Source: Saccharomonospora glauca K62
GTDB taxonomy: Bacteria; Actinomycetota; Actinomycetes; Mycobacteriales; Pseudonocardiaceae
Reading direction: 5' to 3'
Assembly (NCBI RefSeq): GCF_000243395.2
Contig: NZ_CM001484.1
Span: forward strand, 1,098,016-1,162,015
Length of the DNA: 64,000 nucleotides
This document shows, one piece after another, positions 8,592-17,887 of the stretch; position 1 is the first letter of the stretch, and each line of letters opens with the position of its first letter. Position numbers and translations under genes: made by a program. The notes beneath the pieces were generated by a model that was not told where the DNA came from, did no database searches, and saw only the letters and a program-made list of their open reading frames with translations.

Positions 8592-8608
8592 TTGTGGACT
8601 CTCTACAA
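8592..8608. promoter_or_regulatory. candidate FasR operator upstream of fabD
   Basis: TTGTGGA-CTC-TCTACAA, seven-base arms with one mismatch, in the 152-bp gap between the fasR stop and the fabD start. It is the only clear dyad in the promoter region of the fas cluster. FasR-type PucR regulators are known to activate this cluster in streptomycetes and mycobacteria; the assignment of this site to FasR is inference. Confidence 0.5.
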
Positions 8609-8675
8609 AGAGCGACCACGATCGTGTGTGATCACAGCAACGTTGTGTCTCGGCTCACCGCGTGGGGGACGGCGG

Positions 8676-9899
8676 TCACCACAGCCCACGCGAGCGCGCC
8701 AACCTGCCCACGGTCAGGGCCGTCCGCAACACGAGTGCGTCGCGGGGGTCGGCCGCGTTGCGACCGGTGAGTTCGGTCGCCTTCTTCAACCGGTAGCGCA
8801 CGGTGTTGGGGTGAACGAACAACTGGCGCGCACACGTCTCGAGTACGCCGCCGGTCTCCAGATAGGTCTCGATCGTCTCCAGCAGCGCCGGTCCCGCCTC
8901 TTCCAGTGGCTTCGCGATCTCGTTCACGAGGACCCGCTCCGCCTCGGCGTCGCCCGCGAGCGCGCGTTCGGGCAGCAGGTCGATCGAGCGCGTGGGCCGG
9001 GGAGCCGCGGGCCAGCCGACCACGGCGCGCAGCCCGGACAGTGCCTCCGCCGCGCTGCGGTGCGCCTCGGCGAGGCTGTCCACGGTGGGTCCGGCGACCA
9101 CGGGGCCCTCCGCGAACGCGGTGGCCAGCGTGGGCAGCACCTCCTCGTCCTTGGGGGTGCCCTCCGTCGGACCGGCCACCACCACGACCAGGCGTGAGCC
9201 CTGGACCCCCAGCAGCACCGGTCTGCCCACCCTGGCGGCCTTGCTACGCACCTCGAACACCACCGACGGCGGATCGTCCGAGGGGGGATTGCCCACGAGC
9301 ACGGTGGCGCCCGCGGCCGGGTCCCATCCCAGGGCCGCGGCCCGTGACAACACCGATTCCTCGGCGTCACCGCGGACGACGCCGTCGACCACGAGCGCCT
9401 CCAGCCGCGCGTCCCACGCGCCTCTGGCCTCGGCGGCGGCGGCGTAGGAGTTGGCGGCGGCGAACGCGATCTCCCTGCCGTAGCGGAGGATGCCCTCGGT
9501 CAGCGCGGCCCGTTCGGCCTCGTCGGCGGCGAAGCGGGGCAGTTGTTCCTCGAACACGTCCACCGCGAGTCGCACGATCTCCACGGTCTGGCGGAGGCTG
9601 ATCCAGCGCGACAACTCCCTCGGTGCCGAACGGAACGCCTCGGTGGTGAGCTTCAACGCCTCCTGCGAGTCGCGCATCCAGCGGACGAACCCGGCCGCTC
9701 CGGCCTGGGTGATCAGCAGCACGCTCGCGCGCTGGTCGGCGGGCAACCTGGCGAACCAGGGTAGACGTTCCTCGATGGCGGCCACACTGGCCCTGGCGAG
9801 CCTTCCGGAGGCCCGTTCGAGCGCACGCAGCGTGGCCTCGGACAGCTCGTGCCGAGGGAGGGCGGGCTGATCCAAGGGTGACGACGGCTCAGTGGACAT
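8676..9899 (-). CDS. fasR: PucR-type transcriptional regulator of fatty-acid synthesis
   Basis: 407-residue regulator whose C terminus carries the PucR-family helix-turn-helix (ETCARQLFVHPNTVRYRLKKATELTG, about residues 360-390). The middle resembles the GGDEF-like ligand/oligomerisation region of this family. It lies immediately upstream of fabD, co-directional, in the same order as Rv2242 and its streptomycete counterpart, whose products activate fab genes in response to acyl-CoA. The ATG at 9899 (MSTEPSSPLDQP) is chosen by conservation; a longer frame extends 21 codons upstream. Confidence 0.88.
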   Translation of the reverse strand: MSTEPSSPLDQPALPRHELSEATLRALERASGRLARASVAAIEERLPWFARLPADQRASVLLITQAGAAGFVRWMRDSQEALKLTTEAFRSAPRELSRWISLRQTVEIVRLAVDVFEEQLPRFAADEAERAALTEGILRYGREIAFAAANSYAAAAEARGAWDARLEALVVDGVVRGDAEESVLSRAAALGWDPAAGATVLVGNPPSDDPPSVVFEVRSKAARVGRPVLLGVQGSRLVVVVAGPTEGTPKDEEVLPTLATAFAEGPVVAGPTVDSLAEAHRSAAEALSGLRAVVGWPAAPRPTRSIDLLPERALAGDAEAERVLVNEIAKPLEEAGPALLETIETYLETGGVLETCARQLFVHPNTVRYRLKKATELTGRNAADPRDALVLRTALTVGRLARSRGLW

Positions 9900-9974
9900 G
9901 CTGTTGCCGAATCCTACGCGGGGTTTCCCGGAAGGTGGGACCGCACGGTTCGGCGGCGTCATCGACGCGAAAGA

Positions 9975-10013
9975 GGCCGCCCGGCACGCCGTGAGCGGTC
10001 GTGCCGGGCGGCC
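9975..10013 (-). terminator. terminator after aceE
   Basis: A perfect 14-bp stem (9975-9988 with 10000-10013) and 11-base loop lies 125 bases past the aceE stop. On the minus strand the stem is followed by TCTTT, so it should terminate aceE transcripts before fasR. Confidence 0.8.
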
Positions 10014-10137
10014 CCACTTCCCCGGTCCCCACCGGTGCTTCCACTATGGACTTCGAGATCAAGCCCCGCCACCGGACTCACCCGTTCGTGAGATCCGGTC
10101 AGAGGGTCCCTTCATCCACATCGGACACCGGGTCGGG

Positions 10138-12954
10138 TCACGCCACGCCGGAGTCCGACGTCTGCGGGCCCGCGGCCATCACGTCGTGGATCCGGTACTT
10201 CCGCGCCGCCTCCACGACTCGGTCGCGCGGAATCTCCCCGCGGCGGGCGAGCATCGTGAGTACACCGACCACGACCGACTCCGCGTCCACGAGGAAGTGG
10301 CGGCGCGCCGCGGGACGAGTGTCGGAGAACCCGAACCCGTCCGTGCCCAGCGTCAGCATGTCGGTGGGCACCCACGGCCGGATCAGGTCCGGCACCGCGC
10401 GCATCCAATCCGACACGGCCACGACCGGCCCCTCGGCTTCCGACAACTTCTGCGTCACGTACGGCACCCGCGGGGTGTCGGCCGGGTGCAGGAAGTTGTC
10501 GCGGTCGACCTCCACGGCCTCCCGACGCAGCTCCGACCAGGAGGTCGCCGACCACACGTCGGCCCGCACGCCCCACTCCTCGGCGAGGAGGTCCTGAGCA
10601 CGCAACGCCTCCGGCATCAGCACGCCCGAGACCAGGATCTGCGCCTTGGGGCCGTCGCCCTCCGGAGCGGTCCGGTAGCGGTAGAGGCCCTTGAGCAGGC
10701 CCTCCACGTCCAGGTTCTCCGGCTCGGCGGGCTGCTGATAGGGCTCGTTGTAGACGGTGAGGTAGTACATGACGTTCTCACCGTTGCCGTCCGGCCCCGT
10801 CTCGCCGTACATGCGGCGCAGCCCGTCGCGCACGATGTGGGCGATCTCGAACGACCACGCCGGGTCGTAGGCCACCACGCCGGGGTTGGTGGTCGCCAGC
10901 AGGTGCGAGTGCCCGTCCGCGTGCTGCAGGCCCTCACCGGTCAGCGTGGTCCGGCCCGCCGTCGCACCCAGCACGAAGCCGCGTGCCATCTGGTCGGCCG
11001 CCGCGTACAGCCCGTCACCGGTGCGCTGGAACCCGAACATCGAGTAGAAGATGTAGATCGGGATCATCGGCTCGCCGTGCGTGGCGTACGACGTGCCCGC
11101 GGCGGTGAACGACGCGGTGGAACCCGCCTCGTTGATGCCCTCGTGCAGGATCTGGCCCTGCTCGGACTCCTTGTAGGCCAGCATCAACTGCGCGTCCACC
11201 GACGTGTAGTTCTGGCCCTGCGGGTTGTAGATCTTCGCCGTCGGGAACATCGAGTCGAGGCCGAAGGTGCGGGCCTCGTCCGGGATGATCGGCACGATCC
11301 GATGTCCGATCTCCGGGTCCTTCGCCAGCTCGCGCACCAGCCGGACGAACGCCATCGTGGTGGCGACGTCCTGCTTGCCCGAGCCCTTGCGGATGGCCTC
11401 GTACACCTTGTCGCCCGGCAGCACGAGCGGCTTGGCGTTCGACCGGCGCTCCGGCAGGTAGCCGCCGAGGGCCTGCCTGCGGCCCTTCATGTACTGGATC
11501 TCCGGCGCGTCCTCGCCGGGGTGGTAGTACGGCGGCAGCTTCGGGTCGCGCTCCAGTTCCTTGTCGCTGATCGGGATGCGCTGGGCGTCGCGGAACAGCT
11601 TGAGGTCGTCGAGCGTCAGCTTCTTCATCTGGTGGGTGGCGTTGCGGCCCTCGAACGCCGGGCCGAGGCCGTACCCCTTGATGGTGTGGGCGAGGATCAC
11701 CGTGGGCTGACCGTGGTGCTCCATCGCGGCCTTGTACGCCGCGTACACCTTGCGGTAGTCGTGCCCACCGCGCTTGAGGTTCCAGATCTGCTCGTCGGTG
11801 AGGTTCTCGACGAGGGCCTTCGTGCGCGGGTCCCGCCCGAAGAAGTGCTCCCGCACGTACGCGCCGTCGTTGGCCTTGTACGTCTGGTAGTCGCCGTCGG
11901 GCGTCTGGTTCATGAGGTTCACCAGGGCGCCGTCGCGGTCGGCGTGCAGCAGCGCGTCCCACTCGCGACCCCAGATGACCTTGATCACGTTCCAGCCCGC
12001 GCCACGGAAAAAGGCCTCCAGTTCCTGGATGATCTTGCCGTTGCCGCGGACGGGGCCGTCGAGTCGCTGCAGGTTGCAGTTGATGACGAACGTGAGGTTG
12101 TCCAGGCCCTCACCGGCGGCCACGTGGACGAGGCCGCGCGACTCGGGCTCGTCCATCTCGCCGTCGCCGAGGAACGCCCACACGTGCTGGTCGCTGGTGT
12201 CCTTGATGCCGCGCGCATGCAGGTAGCGGTTGAACCGCGCCTGGTAGATCGCGTTCATCGGGCCGAGGCCCATCGACACCGTGGGGTACTCCCAGAAGTC
12301 CGGCATCAGCCTCGGGTGCGGGTACGACGGCAGCCCGCCGCCCGCGCCGGCGTGGGAGAACTCCTGCCGGAACCCGTCGAGCTGCTCGGCGGTGAGCCTT
12401 CCCTCCAGGAAGGCCCTCGCGTAGATACCGGGGGACGCGTGACCCTGGATGAAGATCTGGTCGCCGCCACCCGAGTGGTCCTTGCCCCGGAAGAAGTGGT
12501 TGAAGCCCACCTCGTAGAGCGCGGCGGAGGAAGCGTAGGTCGAGATGTGACCACCGACGCCCACGCCCGGTCGCTGGGCCCGGTGGACCATGATCGCGGC
12601 GTTCCAGCGGATGAACGCGCGGTAGCGGCGTTCGATCTCCTCGTCACCGGGGAACCACGGCTCGTTCTCCGTGGGGATGGTGTTGACGTAGTCGGTGGTG
12701 GTGAGCGGGGGCACGCCCACGTTGCGCTCACGGGCGCGCTCCAGCATCCTCAGCAACAAATACCTCGCGCGCTGTTGACCGCCCCTCGCCAATGCGGCGT
12801 CGAAGGAGTCGAGCCATTCGGACGTCTCCTCCGGGTCGATGTCAGGCAAGTGCGCCGCCAGTCCGTCGCGGATGACGCGGACACGCGCCGGTGCTCCCTG
12901 GCCGGAGGCGCCAGCGGTGGCGCCGCGCCCGGCCTCGTCGTTCTGGGGGGCCAA
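10138..12954 (-). CDS. aceE: pyruvate dehydrogenase E1 component, homodimeric
   Basis: 938-residue thiamine-diphosphate enzyme that decarboxylates pyruvate and passes the acetyl group to the lipoyl E2. The ThDP-binding motif begins [12 protein letters not shown] and ends NLTFVINCN. Other AceE marks include [33 protein letters not shown] and [11 protein letters not shown] near the C terminus, which form the E1 core. The TTG start at 12954 has GAGGAG six bases upstream. E2 and E3 partners are encoded at 29,763 and 31,246, and the lipoate genes at 23,955 and 27,343. The aceE-fasR-fabD order matches mycobacteria. Confidence 0.97.
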   Translation of the reverse strand: MAPQNDEAGRGATAGASGQGAPARVRVIRDGLAAHLPDIDPEETSEWLDSFDAALARGGQQRARYLLLRMLERARERNVGVPPLTTTDYVNTIPTENEPWFPGDEEIERRYRAFIRWNAAIMVHRAQRPGVGVGGHISTYASSAALYEVGFNHFFRGKDHSGGGDQIFIQGHASPGIYARAFLEGRLTAEQLDGFRQEFSHAGAGGGLPSYPHPRLMPDFWEYPTVSMGLGPMNAIYQARFNRYLHARGIKDTSDQHVWAFLGDGEMDEPESRGLVHVAAGEGLDNLTFVINCNLQRLDGPVRGNGKIIQELEAFFRGAGWNVIKVIWGREWDALLHADRDGALVNLMNQTPDGDYQTYKANDGAYVREHFFGRDPRTKALVENLTDEQIWNLKRGGHDYRKVYAAYKAAMEHHGQPTVILAHTIKGYGLGPAFEGRNATHQMKKLTLDDLKLFRDAQRIPISDKELERDPKLPPYYHPGEDAPEIQYMKGRRQALGGYLPERRSNAKPLVLPGDKVYEAIRKGSGKQDVATTMAFVRLVRELAKDPEIGHRIVPIIPDEARTFGLDSMFPTAKIYNPQGQNYTSVDAQLMLAYKESEQGQILHEGINEAGSTASFTAAGTSYATHGEPMIPIYIFYSMFGFQRTGDGLYAAADQMARGFVLGATAGRTTLTGEGLQHADGHSHLLATTNPGVVAYDPAWSFEIAHIVRDGLRRMYGETGPDGNGENVMYYLTVYNEPYQQPAEPENLDVEGLLKGLYRYRTAPEGDGPKAQILVSGVLMPEALRAQDLLAEEWGVRADVWSATSWSELRREAVEVDRDNFLHPADTPRVPYVTQKLSEAEGPVVAVSDWMRAVPDLIRPWVPTDMLTLGTDGFGFSDTRPAARRHFLVDAESVVVGVLTMLARRGEIPRDRVVEAARKYRIHDVMAAGPQTSDSGVA

Positions 12955-13359
12955 GGGATCTCCTCGCCGAATTCCGAGTTACTTCGAGTTGTCGTTAGTC
13001 ATCGTGGCTGTGGACACGATGTTCGTCAGCTGCTACTCTGCGGTAACATTGAGCTGTTCGTAACACCGTGTCGGCTCGTGTGGTCCTGCGGGTATGTGCC
13101 GTCGGACCGCGCTTCCCACCCTAGTTCAGATGGTGGAGGGCCGGGCTGCCCGGATTCGGAGAAATCGCGCCCGACCTGGAAGTGAACCCGCCCCGCCCGC
13201 CTCGTCGCTGACCCGACCCCGAAGGCTTCCGGTGTGGACGGTTGCGCTTCGCGCCGTTGCGGTGTTCGCTATGCCCATCCGTGTACGTAGTGCGGTCGGT
13301 CGCTCGGGGTGAATGACCGGTGGCGGACCGCGCATACCCAGTTGGAGGAGTGAGAAGTC
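12955..13359. other. 405-bp intergenic region, divergent promoters
   Basis: Lies between divergent aceE and the DUF3052 gene. No coding potential is supported. The aceE-proximal 120 bp are comparatively A/T-rich, fitting a promoter; I found no strong inverted repeat or riboswitch-like fold. Confidence 0.5.
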
Positions 13360-13785
13360 GTGGTCGCCGCGGGAGACGCTGGCCAGAACAGCGTCGCCGA
13401 AAGGCTCGGGATCAAGCCGGACATGGTGGTCCAGGAGCTGGGCTGGGACGAGGACGTCGATGAGGAGGTCCGCGCCGCCATCGAGGCGCACATTGGTGGC
13501 GAGCTGCTCGACGAGGACGCCGACGAAGTCATCGACGTGGTGCTGCTCTGGTGGCGCGACGGCGACGGAGACCTCGGGGACGCGCTCGTGGACGCTCGGG
13601 TGCCGCTCGACGAGAACGGAGTCGTGTGGGTGCTGACGCCGAAGACCGGCCAGCCCGGTCACGTCGAGCCCAGTGAGATCGCCGAGGCGGTTCCCACGGT
13701 GGGGATGTCGCAGACCTCCAACCTCAGCATCGGCGATCGGTGGACCGCCACCAGGCTCGTGCCGAGATCGACGTCACGCCGCTGA
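13360..13785 (+). CDS. DUF3052 family protein
   Basis: 141-residue conserved actinobacterial protein (DUF3052), acidic, without signal peptide or membrane segment. The core contains VAERLGIKPDMVVQELGWDEDVD and DEVIDVVLLWWRDGDGDL. Function is not established. GTG start with TTGGAGGAG 11 bases upstream. Its position next to aceE and before a peroxiredoxin gene is the same as in mycobacteria, where the counterpart is Rv2239c/Rv2240c-like; that equivalence is from memory and is tentative. Confidence 0.8.
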   Translation: MVAAGDAGQNSVAERLGIKPDMVVQELGWDEDVDEEVRAAIEAHIGGELLDEDADEVIDVVLLWWRDGDGDLGDALVDARVPLDENGVVWVLTPKTGQPGHVEPSEIAEAVPTVGMSQTSNLSIGDRWTATRLVPRSTSRR

Positions 13786-13920
13786 GCCCCGACGACCCCG
13801 CCTCTTTCCTGTGTAACTTCGCGGTAGGGTTCTCTCGGCATTCGCGTCGGCGAAAGCAGGCATCGCGCCGAGCCACTGGCCGGATGTCGACCCGTAACGT
13901 CGGACAAGCGAAAGGTTGTC

Positions 13921-14382
13921 GTGCTCATGGCCGTCGAGGTCGGTACGGAGGCTCCGGACTTCACGCTCAACGACTACAACAAGCAGCCGGTCACGTTGTC
14001 GTCGTTCCGAGGTGACAAGCCGGTGCTGCTCGTCTTCTACCCGTTCGCTTTCAGCGGCATCTGCCAGGGCGAGTTGTGCCAGCTCCGCGACGAGTACGAC
14101 CAGTACCCCGGCGTCCAGGTGCTCGGTGTCTCGGTGGACACGCCCTTCGCCCTCAAGGCGTGGGCCGAGCAGCAGGGCTACCAGTTCCCGCTGTTGTCGG
14201 ACTTCTGGCCGCACGGCGAGGTGGCGAAGGCGTACGGTGTGTTCAACGAGCAGGCCGGGTTGGCCCTGCGGGGTACCTTCCTGATCGACACCGAGGGTAT
14301 TGTGCGGTTCGCCGAGGTGAACCAGCCGGGTGAGCCGCGAAACCAGGAGGCGTGGAAGAAGGCGATCGCCGACCTCGGCTGA
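13921..14382 (+). CDS. ahpE: peroxiredoxin, AhpE type
   Basis: Thiol peroxidase that reduces hydroperoxides and peroxynitrite. The peroxidatic Cys is residue 48 in FYPFAFSGICQGELC and the conserved Arg lies in ALRGTFLID. Mycobacterial AhpE is a 1-Cys enzyme; here a second Cys sits five residues after the first (C53), so a disulfide mechanism is conceivable. 153 residues, normal for the family. The GTG at 13921 has AAAGG five bases upstream; the ATG at 13927 is a close alternative. Confidence 0.92.
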   Translation: MLMAVEVGTEAPDFTLNDYNKQPVTLSSFRGDKPVLLVFYPFAFSGICQGELCQLRDEYDQYPGVQVLGVSVDTPFALKAWAEQQGYQFPLLSDFWPHGEVAKAYGVFNEQAGLALRGTFLIDTEGIVRFAEVNQPGEPRNQEAWKKAIADLG

Positions 14383-14409
14383 CGGTTCGATCGCAATTCG
14401 AGGCCAAGG

Positions 14410-14435
14410 AACTCCCGGCCACCGTGCCGGGAGTT
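14410..14435 (+). terminator. terminator after ahpE
   Basis: Ten-base perfect stem around a six-base loop, followed by CTTCG, 28 bases after the peroxiredoxin stop and just before the tRNA gene. Confidence 0.75.
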
Positions 14436-14439
14436 CTTC

Positions 14440-14511
14440 GGGCGCATAGCTCAGCGGGAGAGCACCTGCCTTACAAGCAGGGGGTCGCAGGTTCGAACCC
14501 TGCTGCGCCCA
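14440..14511 (+). tRNA. tRNA-Val (anticodon UAC)
   Basis: 72-base cloverleaf. The acceptor stem GGGCGCA pairs with TGCGCCC, the anticodon stem CCTGC/GCAGG encloses CTTACAA with anticodon TAC, and the T-arm carries GGTTCGAACCC. The 3' CCA is not encoded. It stands alone, only four bases after the preceding hairpin. No integrated element is attached to its 3' end. Confidence 0.95.
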
Positions 14512-14666
14512 CCGTCGTCCGTTCGTCGACGTGTCCGTCGGCACCGATCGACTCCGCTCCGACGCCATGCGGCCTCGCGGGACGCTCGTCGTCTCGGCGC
14601 GTGTCCGTTTCGTGACATGGCGGTATGTGCGGCCGAAACCCGAGGCCTTATCCTCGTCGCCGATAT

Positions 14667-15656
14667 GTGACGTCAACCGTGAAGGCTGTTGTGCACACTG
14701 TCGGCGACGCGGCGGAGGACCCGGCCCGCGAGCAAGGGCCCGTCCGGCCGTACCTGGACGATCTTCCGATGGAGTTGTGGGGCGCGGACGAGACGGCCGA
14801 GCCCAGATCCGACTCCCCGCGGAGATCGTGGTGGCGCGCGGTGCTCCCGGTCGCCGTCGCCCTGGCGCTCGTCGGTGTGTTCGTGGCCGTCCTGCCGTCC
14901 CTCGACGACACCGACTCCGGCTCGCCCGGCGCGACGCTCGGGGCCGGGGAGTCGGTTCCCTCGCTGGCTTCGATCGGGGACAACCGGCTGTTGCGGAGCG
15001 GTACCGTCCTGGAAGAGGTGCGCTGCGAGCTTCCCGAACTCGGCAGCGATCCGGAACGGCTGCGTGCGTTCTACGACGCCGAGCTGCGGTGCCTGGAACG
15101 CGCCTGGAAGCCCGCACTGAGCCGAGCGGGAGTGGAGTTCGCCCCGGTCGCCGTGGACATCACCGACGACCCGGCGACCGCGTGCGGCGAGTTGCCGCCC
15201 TCCGACGAGGCCACCGGCCTGTACTGCGCCGAGGACGCCACCATTTACCTGCCGCGCGCCCGCACCCTGGAGGCGTTCGGGCTCACGCAGGAGGCCCACA
15301 TCGCCACGCTGGCCCACGAGTACGGCCATCACGTGCAGCACCTCAGCGGCATCCTCGACGACGCGAACGCCCAGCTCAACCGCTATCCCGCGGGTAGCCC
15401 GTCCGACCTGGAGCTGGGCAGGCGGGTCGAGTTGCAGGCGAACTGCTTCGCCGGTGTCTTCCTCGCCAGCGCCGTGGGGCGGGGATCGATCACCGACGAG
15501 GTGGGGGACGCCGCGGTGGACGACTTCCGCAACTGGATCGACAGCGACACCCACGGCACCAGCGAGACCCAGCGTCAGTGGGCCGCCCGTGGGTTCCGGC
15601 ACGGCGACGCGGGGGACTGCAACACGTGGCGCGCTCCCGGCGAGGACGTCAGGTAG
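14667..15656 (+). CDS. membrane-anchored neutral zinc metallopeptidase
   Basis: 329-residue protein with a cytoplasmic N-terminal segment, one transmembrane helix near residues 57-77 (AVLPVAVALALVGVFVAVLP) and an extracytoplasmic metallopeptidase domain. The zinc motif HEYGHH (HExxH) is followed by a helix with ELQANCFAGVFLAS, the third-ligand region of the YpfJ/neutral zinc metallopeptidase family. Four Cys (EVRCELP, LRCLERA, ACGELP, LYCAED) probably form disulfides outside the membrane. The start is uncertain: GTG 14667 or GTG 14679, neither with a good ribosome site. Confidence 0.85.
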   Translation: MTSTVKAVVHTVGDAAEDPAREQGPVRPYLDDLPMELWGADETAEPRSDSPRRSWWRAVLPVAVALALVGVFVAVLPSLDDTDSGSPGATLGAGESVPSLASIGDNRLLRSGTVLEEVRCELPELGSDPERLRAFYDAELRCLERAWKPALSRAGVEFAPVAVDITDDPATACGELPPSDEATGLYCAEDATIYLPRARTLEAFGLTQEAHIATLAHEYGHHVQHLSGILDDANAQLNRYPAGSPSDLELGRRVELQANCFAGVFLASAVGRGSITDEVGDAAVDDFRNWIDSDTHGTSETQRQWAARGFRHGDAGDCNTWRAPGEDVR

Positions 15657-15660
15657 GGAC

Positions 15661-16185
15661 TCACGGCAGGACGGGCAGCGACCACATCTCGCCGGTGGCG
15701 CTGTCGATGAGCGCGGCGCTGGTGACCCGTACCGTCAACGGGAGGACCTCGTACACCGCCGCGGCCACCACGGGCAGGTCCCGTGTCGTCGATCTCGTGG
15801 CCACCGAGGAGTGCGGTAACCAGCGGTCCGGAGCGTAGTGGTGGTGCACGCGGGCACCCGTCCCGCTCACCGCCCGCACCACCGCCTGCTGGCGAGCGAG
15901 CAACTCGGCGGCAGGTGCGGGGACGAGCGAGATCCGGCCCCGGCGAAACGCCGCCATCGCGTCGAAGGTCACCTCGAACGGGCCGCCGTCGGGCAACGCC
16001 GAGACCGCGTCGTGGACGGCGTCGAGCCGCCAGTCCAGCAGGACGACGTAGGACAGGTGCGGGTGATGCCGACGGTGCGTGTGCGTCTGCAACGTCGCGA
16101 CGCCCGTCGCCTCCAGTCGCGACCACAGACCGCGCAGTGCGCGTTCGGAGCGCCGGTCGAACAGCAGACAGACGCCCAGTGCCAC
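15661..16185 (-). CDS. 2'-5' RNA ligase-like (2H phosphoesterase) protein
   Basis: 174 residues with the two HxS/T-type motifs of the 2H phosphoesterase superfamily: HPHLSYVV (about residue 41) and WLPHSSVA (about residue 127). The family acts on 2'-5' or cyclic phosphodiester bonds of RNA or nucleotides; the substrate cannot be told from sequence. It converges on the metallopeptidase gene with four bases between the stops. Confidence 0.75.
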   Translation of the reverse strand: MALGVCLLFDRRSERALRGLWSRLEATGVATLQTHTHRRHHPHLSYVVLLDWRLDAVHDAVSALPDGGPFEVTFDAMAAFRRGRISLVPAPAAELLARQQAVVRAVSGTGARVHHHYAPDRWLPHSSVATRSTTRDLPVVAAAVYEVLPLTVRVTSAALIDSATGEMWSLPVLP

Positions 16186-16289
16186 GCCGACGACCCTACG
16201 GCGGTGCGGGCGGGTTCGCCGTTTCGCCGTCCACCACTCGGGTATTCGCGGTTTGAGCGGCGCCTGTCACACCGTAGGAGGAAGTCGTC

Positions 16290-16871
16290 ATGACTCGTCC
16301 CAAAGAACCCGGAACTCGTCCCCGTAGACGAGGACTGCAGCCCGTCCAGTTACTGGCCGGCCTGGTCGGCCTCGTCTACCTGGCGCTCGGCATTATCGGG
16401 CTCATCATCACCGGGTTCGGGGGATTCGGGGACGCCACCCACAGCACCCTCTGGCTGTTCTCGATCAACCCATTCCACAACGTCGTCTACATCGTCATCG
16501 GCGCGCTCGGCGTGCTGATGGCACTGACGTCCAAACTGGCCCGGACCTACGGGTGGTTGGTGCTCGTGGCCTTCGGTGTCCTGGTGTTGTGGGGGCTGGC
16601 CATCACCGGGGTGTTCTCCGAGAACCCGGTGAGCGGACTGGGCAACCCGCTCGCGCTCAACACCGCGGACAACTGGCTGCACTTCGGAACCGCCCTGCTC
16701 GGTCTCGTCATCGCCGTGATGCCGGCTCGCAAGAAGATTCCCGCGACGCCGGGGCAGGAGAGAGAGTCGGCTTCCGGTGCGATGGCCGGGCGGACGTCAG
16801 ACGCGGGTGCCGGGGAAACCCGTCGGCATGCCCCCGGTCGCCGGATCTGGCGTCGCGGCACCGCGCACTGA
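16290..16871 (+). CDS. DUF4383 membrane protein
   Basis: 193-residue integral membrane protein of the DUF4383 family with about four transmembrane helices between residues 17 and 150, including the motif INPFHNVVYIVIGALG and DNWLHFGTALLGL. The C-terminal 45 residues are polar and Arg-rich. Function unknown. AGGAGGAAG lies six bases before the ATG. Confidence 0.85.
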   Translation: MTRPKEPGTRPRRRGLQPVQLLAGLVGLVYLALGIIGLIITGFGGFGDATHSTLWLFSINPFHNVVYIVIGALGVLMALTSKLARTYGWLVLVAFGVLVLWGLAITGVFSENPVSGLGNPLALNTADNWLHFGTALLGLVIAVMPARKKIPATPGQERESASGAMAGRTSDAGAGETRRHAPGRRIWRRGTAH

Positions 16872-16908
16872 CGGCGCCGCGACCCGACGGAACGAGCACG
16901 GTGTGCCG

Positions 16909-17673
16909 TCAGTCCTCCGGTACGACGTGGGCCACCACGCAGGTGATGTTGTCCGGGCCGCCACCCTCGTTGGCGAGGTCGATGAGCGACTGCACGGCTT
17001 CCTCCGGGGCGGCGGTCCCGGTCGCCACCTCCGTGAGCACGCGCTGGATGTCGTCGGCCCCGACGACGTCGGTGAGGCCGTCCGAACAGAGCAGGTAGAC
17101 GTCGTCGACCTGCGCGGTGTGCAGGGAGATGTCCGGCTCCGCCGGCATGTTCGCCAATAGTGCGCGGACGAGCACTGAACGGCTCGGGTGGCGTTCGGCG
17201 GCCTCGGGGGTGAGGCGCCCCTGATCCACGAGGGTCTGAACCATCGTGTGGTCGCGGGTGAGCTGGGTCAGCGTGTCACCGCGGAGCTGGTAGCAGCGGG
17301 AGTCGCCGATGTGGCCGAGTGCGAACCGCGGGCAGTCCCACAACATCGTCGTGACGGTGGTGCCCATACCGGTGAGCGCGGGATCGTCGGCCACGCGTTC
17401 GGTGAGCCGGGAGGCGGCGGTCCGGACGGCTTCCGCCAGTTCCTCGCCGAGGTCCACCTCGCCCAGGTCCTCGTCTGCGAGCCGGGTGTCGAGTTCCTCG
17501 AGCACGGCGACAGCCTCGGCGCTGGCGACTTCACCTGCGGCGTGCCCGCCCATGCCGTCCGCGACGGCGAGCAGCCGGACGGTCGCGTAGGCGGAGTCCT
17601 CGTTTCCGCTGCGGTGCTTCCCGACGTCGGAGCCCGCGGCGTAGCGGAGGGTCAGGACCTGGTCGTGTGTCAT
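16909..17673 (-). CDS. PP2C-family serine/threonine phosphatase
   Basis: 254-residue metal-dependent protein phosphatase. The metal-binding aspartates are visible in [27 protein letters not shown] and [10 protein letters not shown], and GDSRCYQLR is the internal motif. It has no transmembrane segment, unlike PstP, so it is a soluble phosphatase acting on Ser/Thr kinase targets. Divergent from dnaE1. Confidence 0.92.
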   Translation of the reverse strand: MTHDQVLTLRYAAGSDVGKHRSGNEDSAYATVRLLAVADGMGGHAAGEVASAEAVAVLEELDTRLADEDLGEVDLGEELAEAVRTAASRLTERVADDPALTGMGTTVTTMLWDCPRFALGHIGDSRCYQLRGDTLTQLTRDHTMVQTLVDQGRLTPEAAERHPSRSVLVRALLANMPAEPDISLHTAQVDDVYLLCSDGLTDVVGADDIQRVLTEVATGTAAPEEAVQSLIDLANEGGGPDNITCVVAHVVPED

Positions 17674-17887
17674 GAGTGCAGTGAACCATTGCTCGGCGAG
17701 CAGCGACGCACAACAGTACGTCAACCGGCTCCGTTTTGCCGAACCGGCACACCGAGACGGGCGCTCCCCGGCCGTCGGACGGGTGTCCGCCACGCCGGGC
17801 ATGCGGTGCCGGAAGGCGCCCTTCCCCGGGACTAAGCTGGGCGGCACGTCTTGCCCGTTCCTGGGTGTCTTCGGAGGTTTTGCGCCG

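Noticed and set aside
9892..13185. Very long plus-strand open frame (about 1,100 codons)
   Set aside because: It is antisense to aceE, fasR and flanks. The translation is His/Arg/Val/Gly-rich low-complexity text without motifs, typical of the antisense frame of high-GC genes.
14440..14511. tRNA-Val as an attachment site for an integrated element
   Set aside because: No partial tRNA copy, integrase or A/T-rich block lies next to it; the only element found uses the AKR gene.
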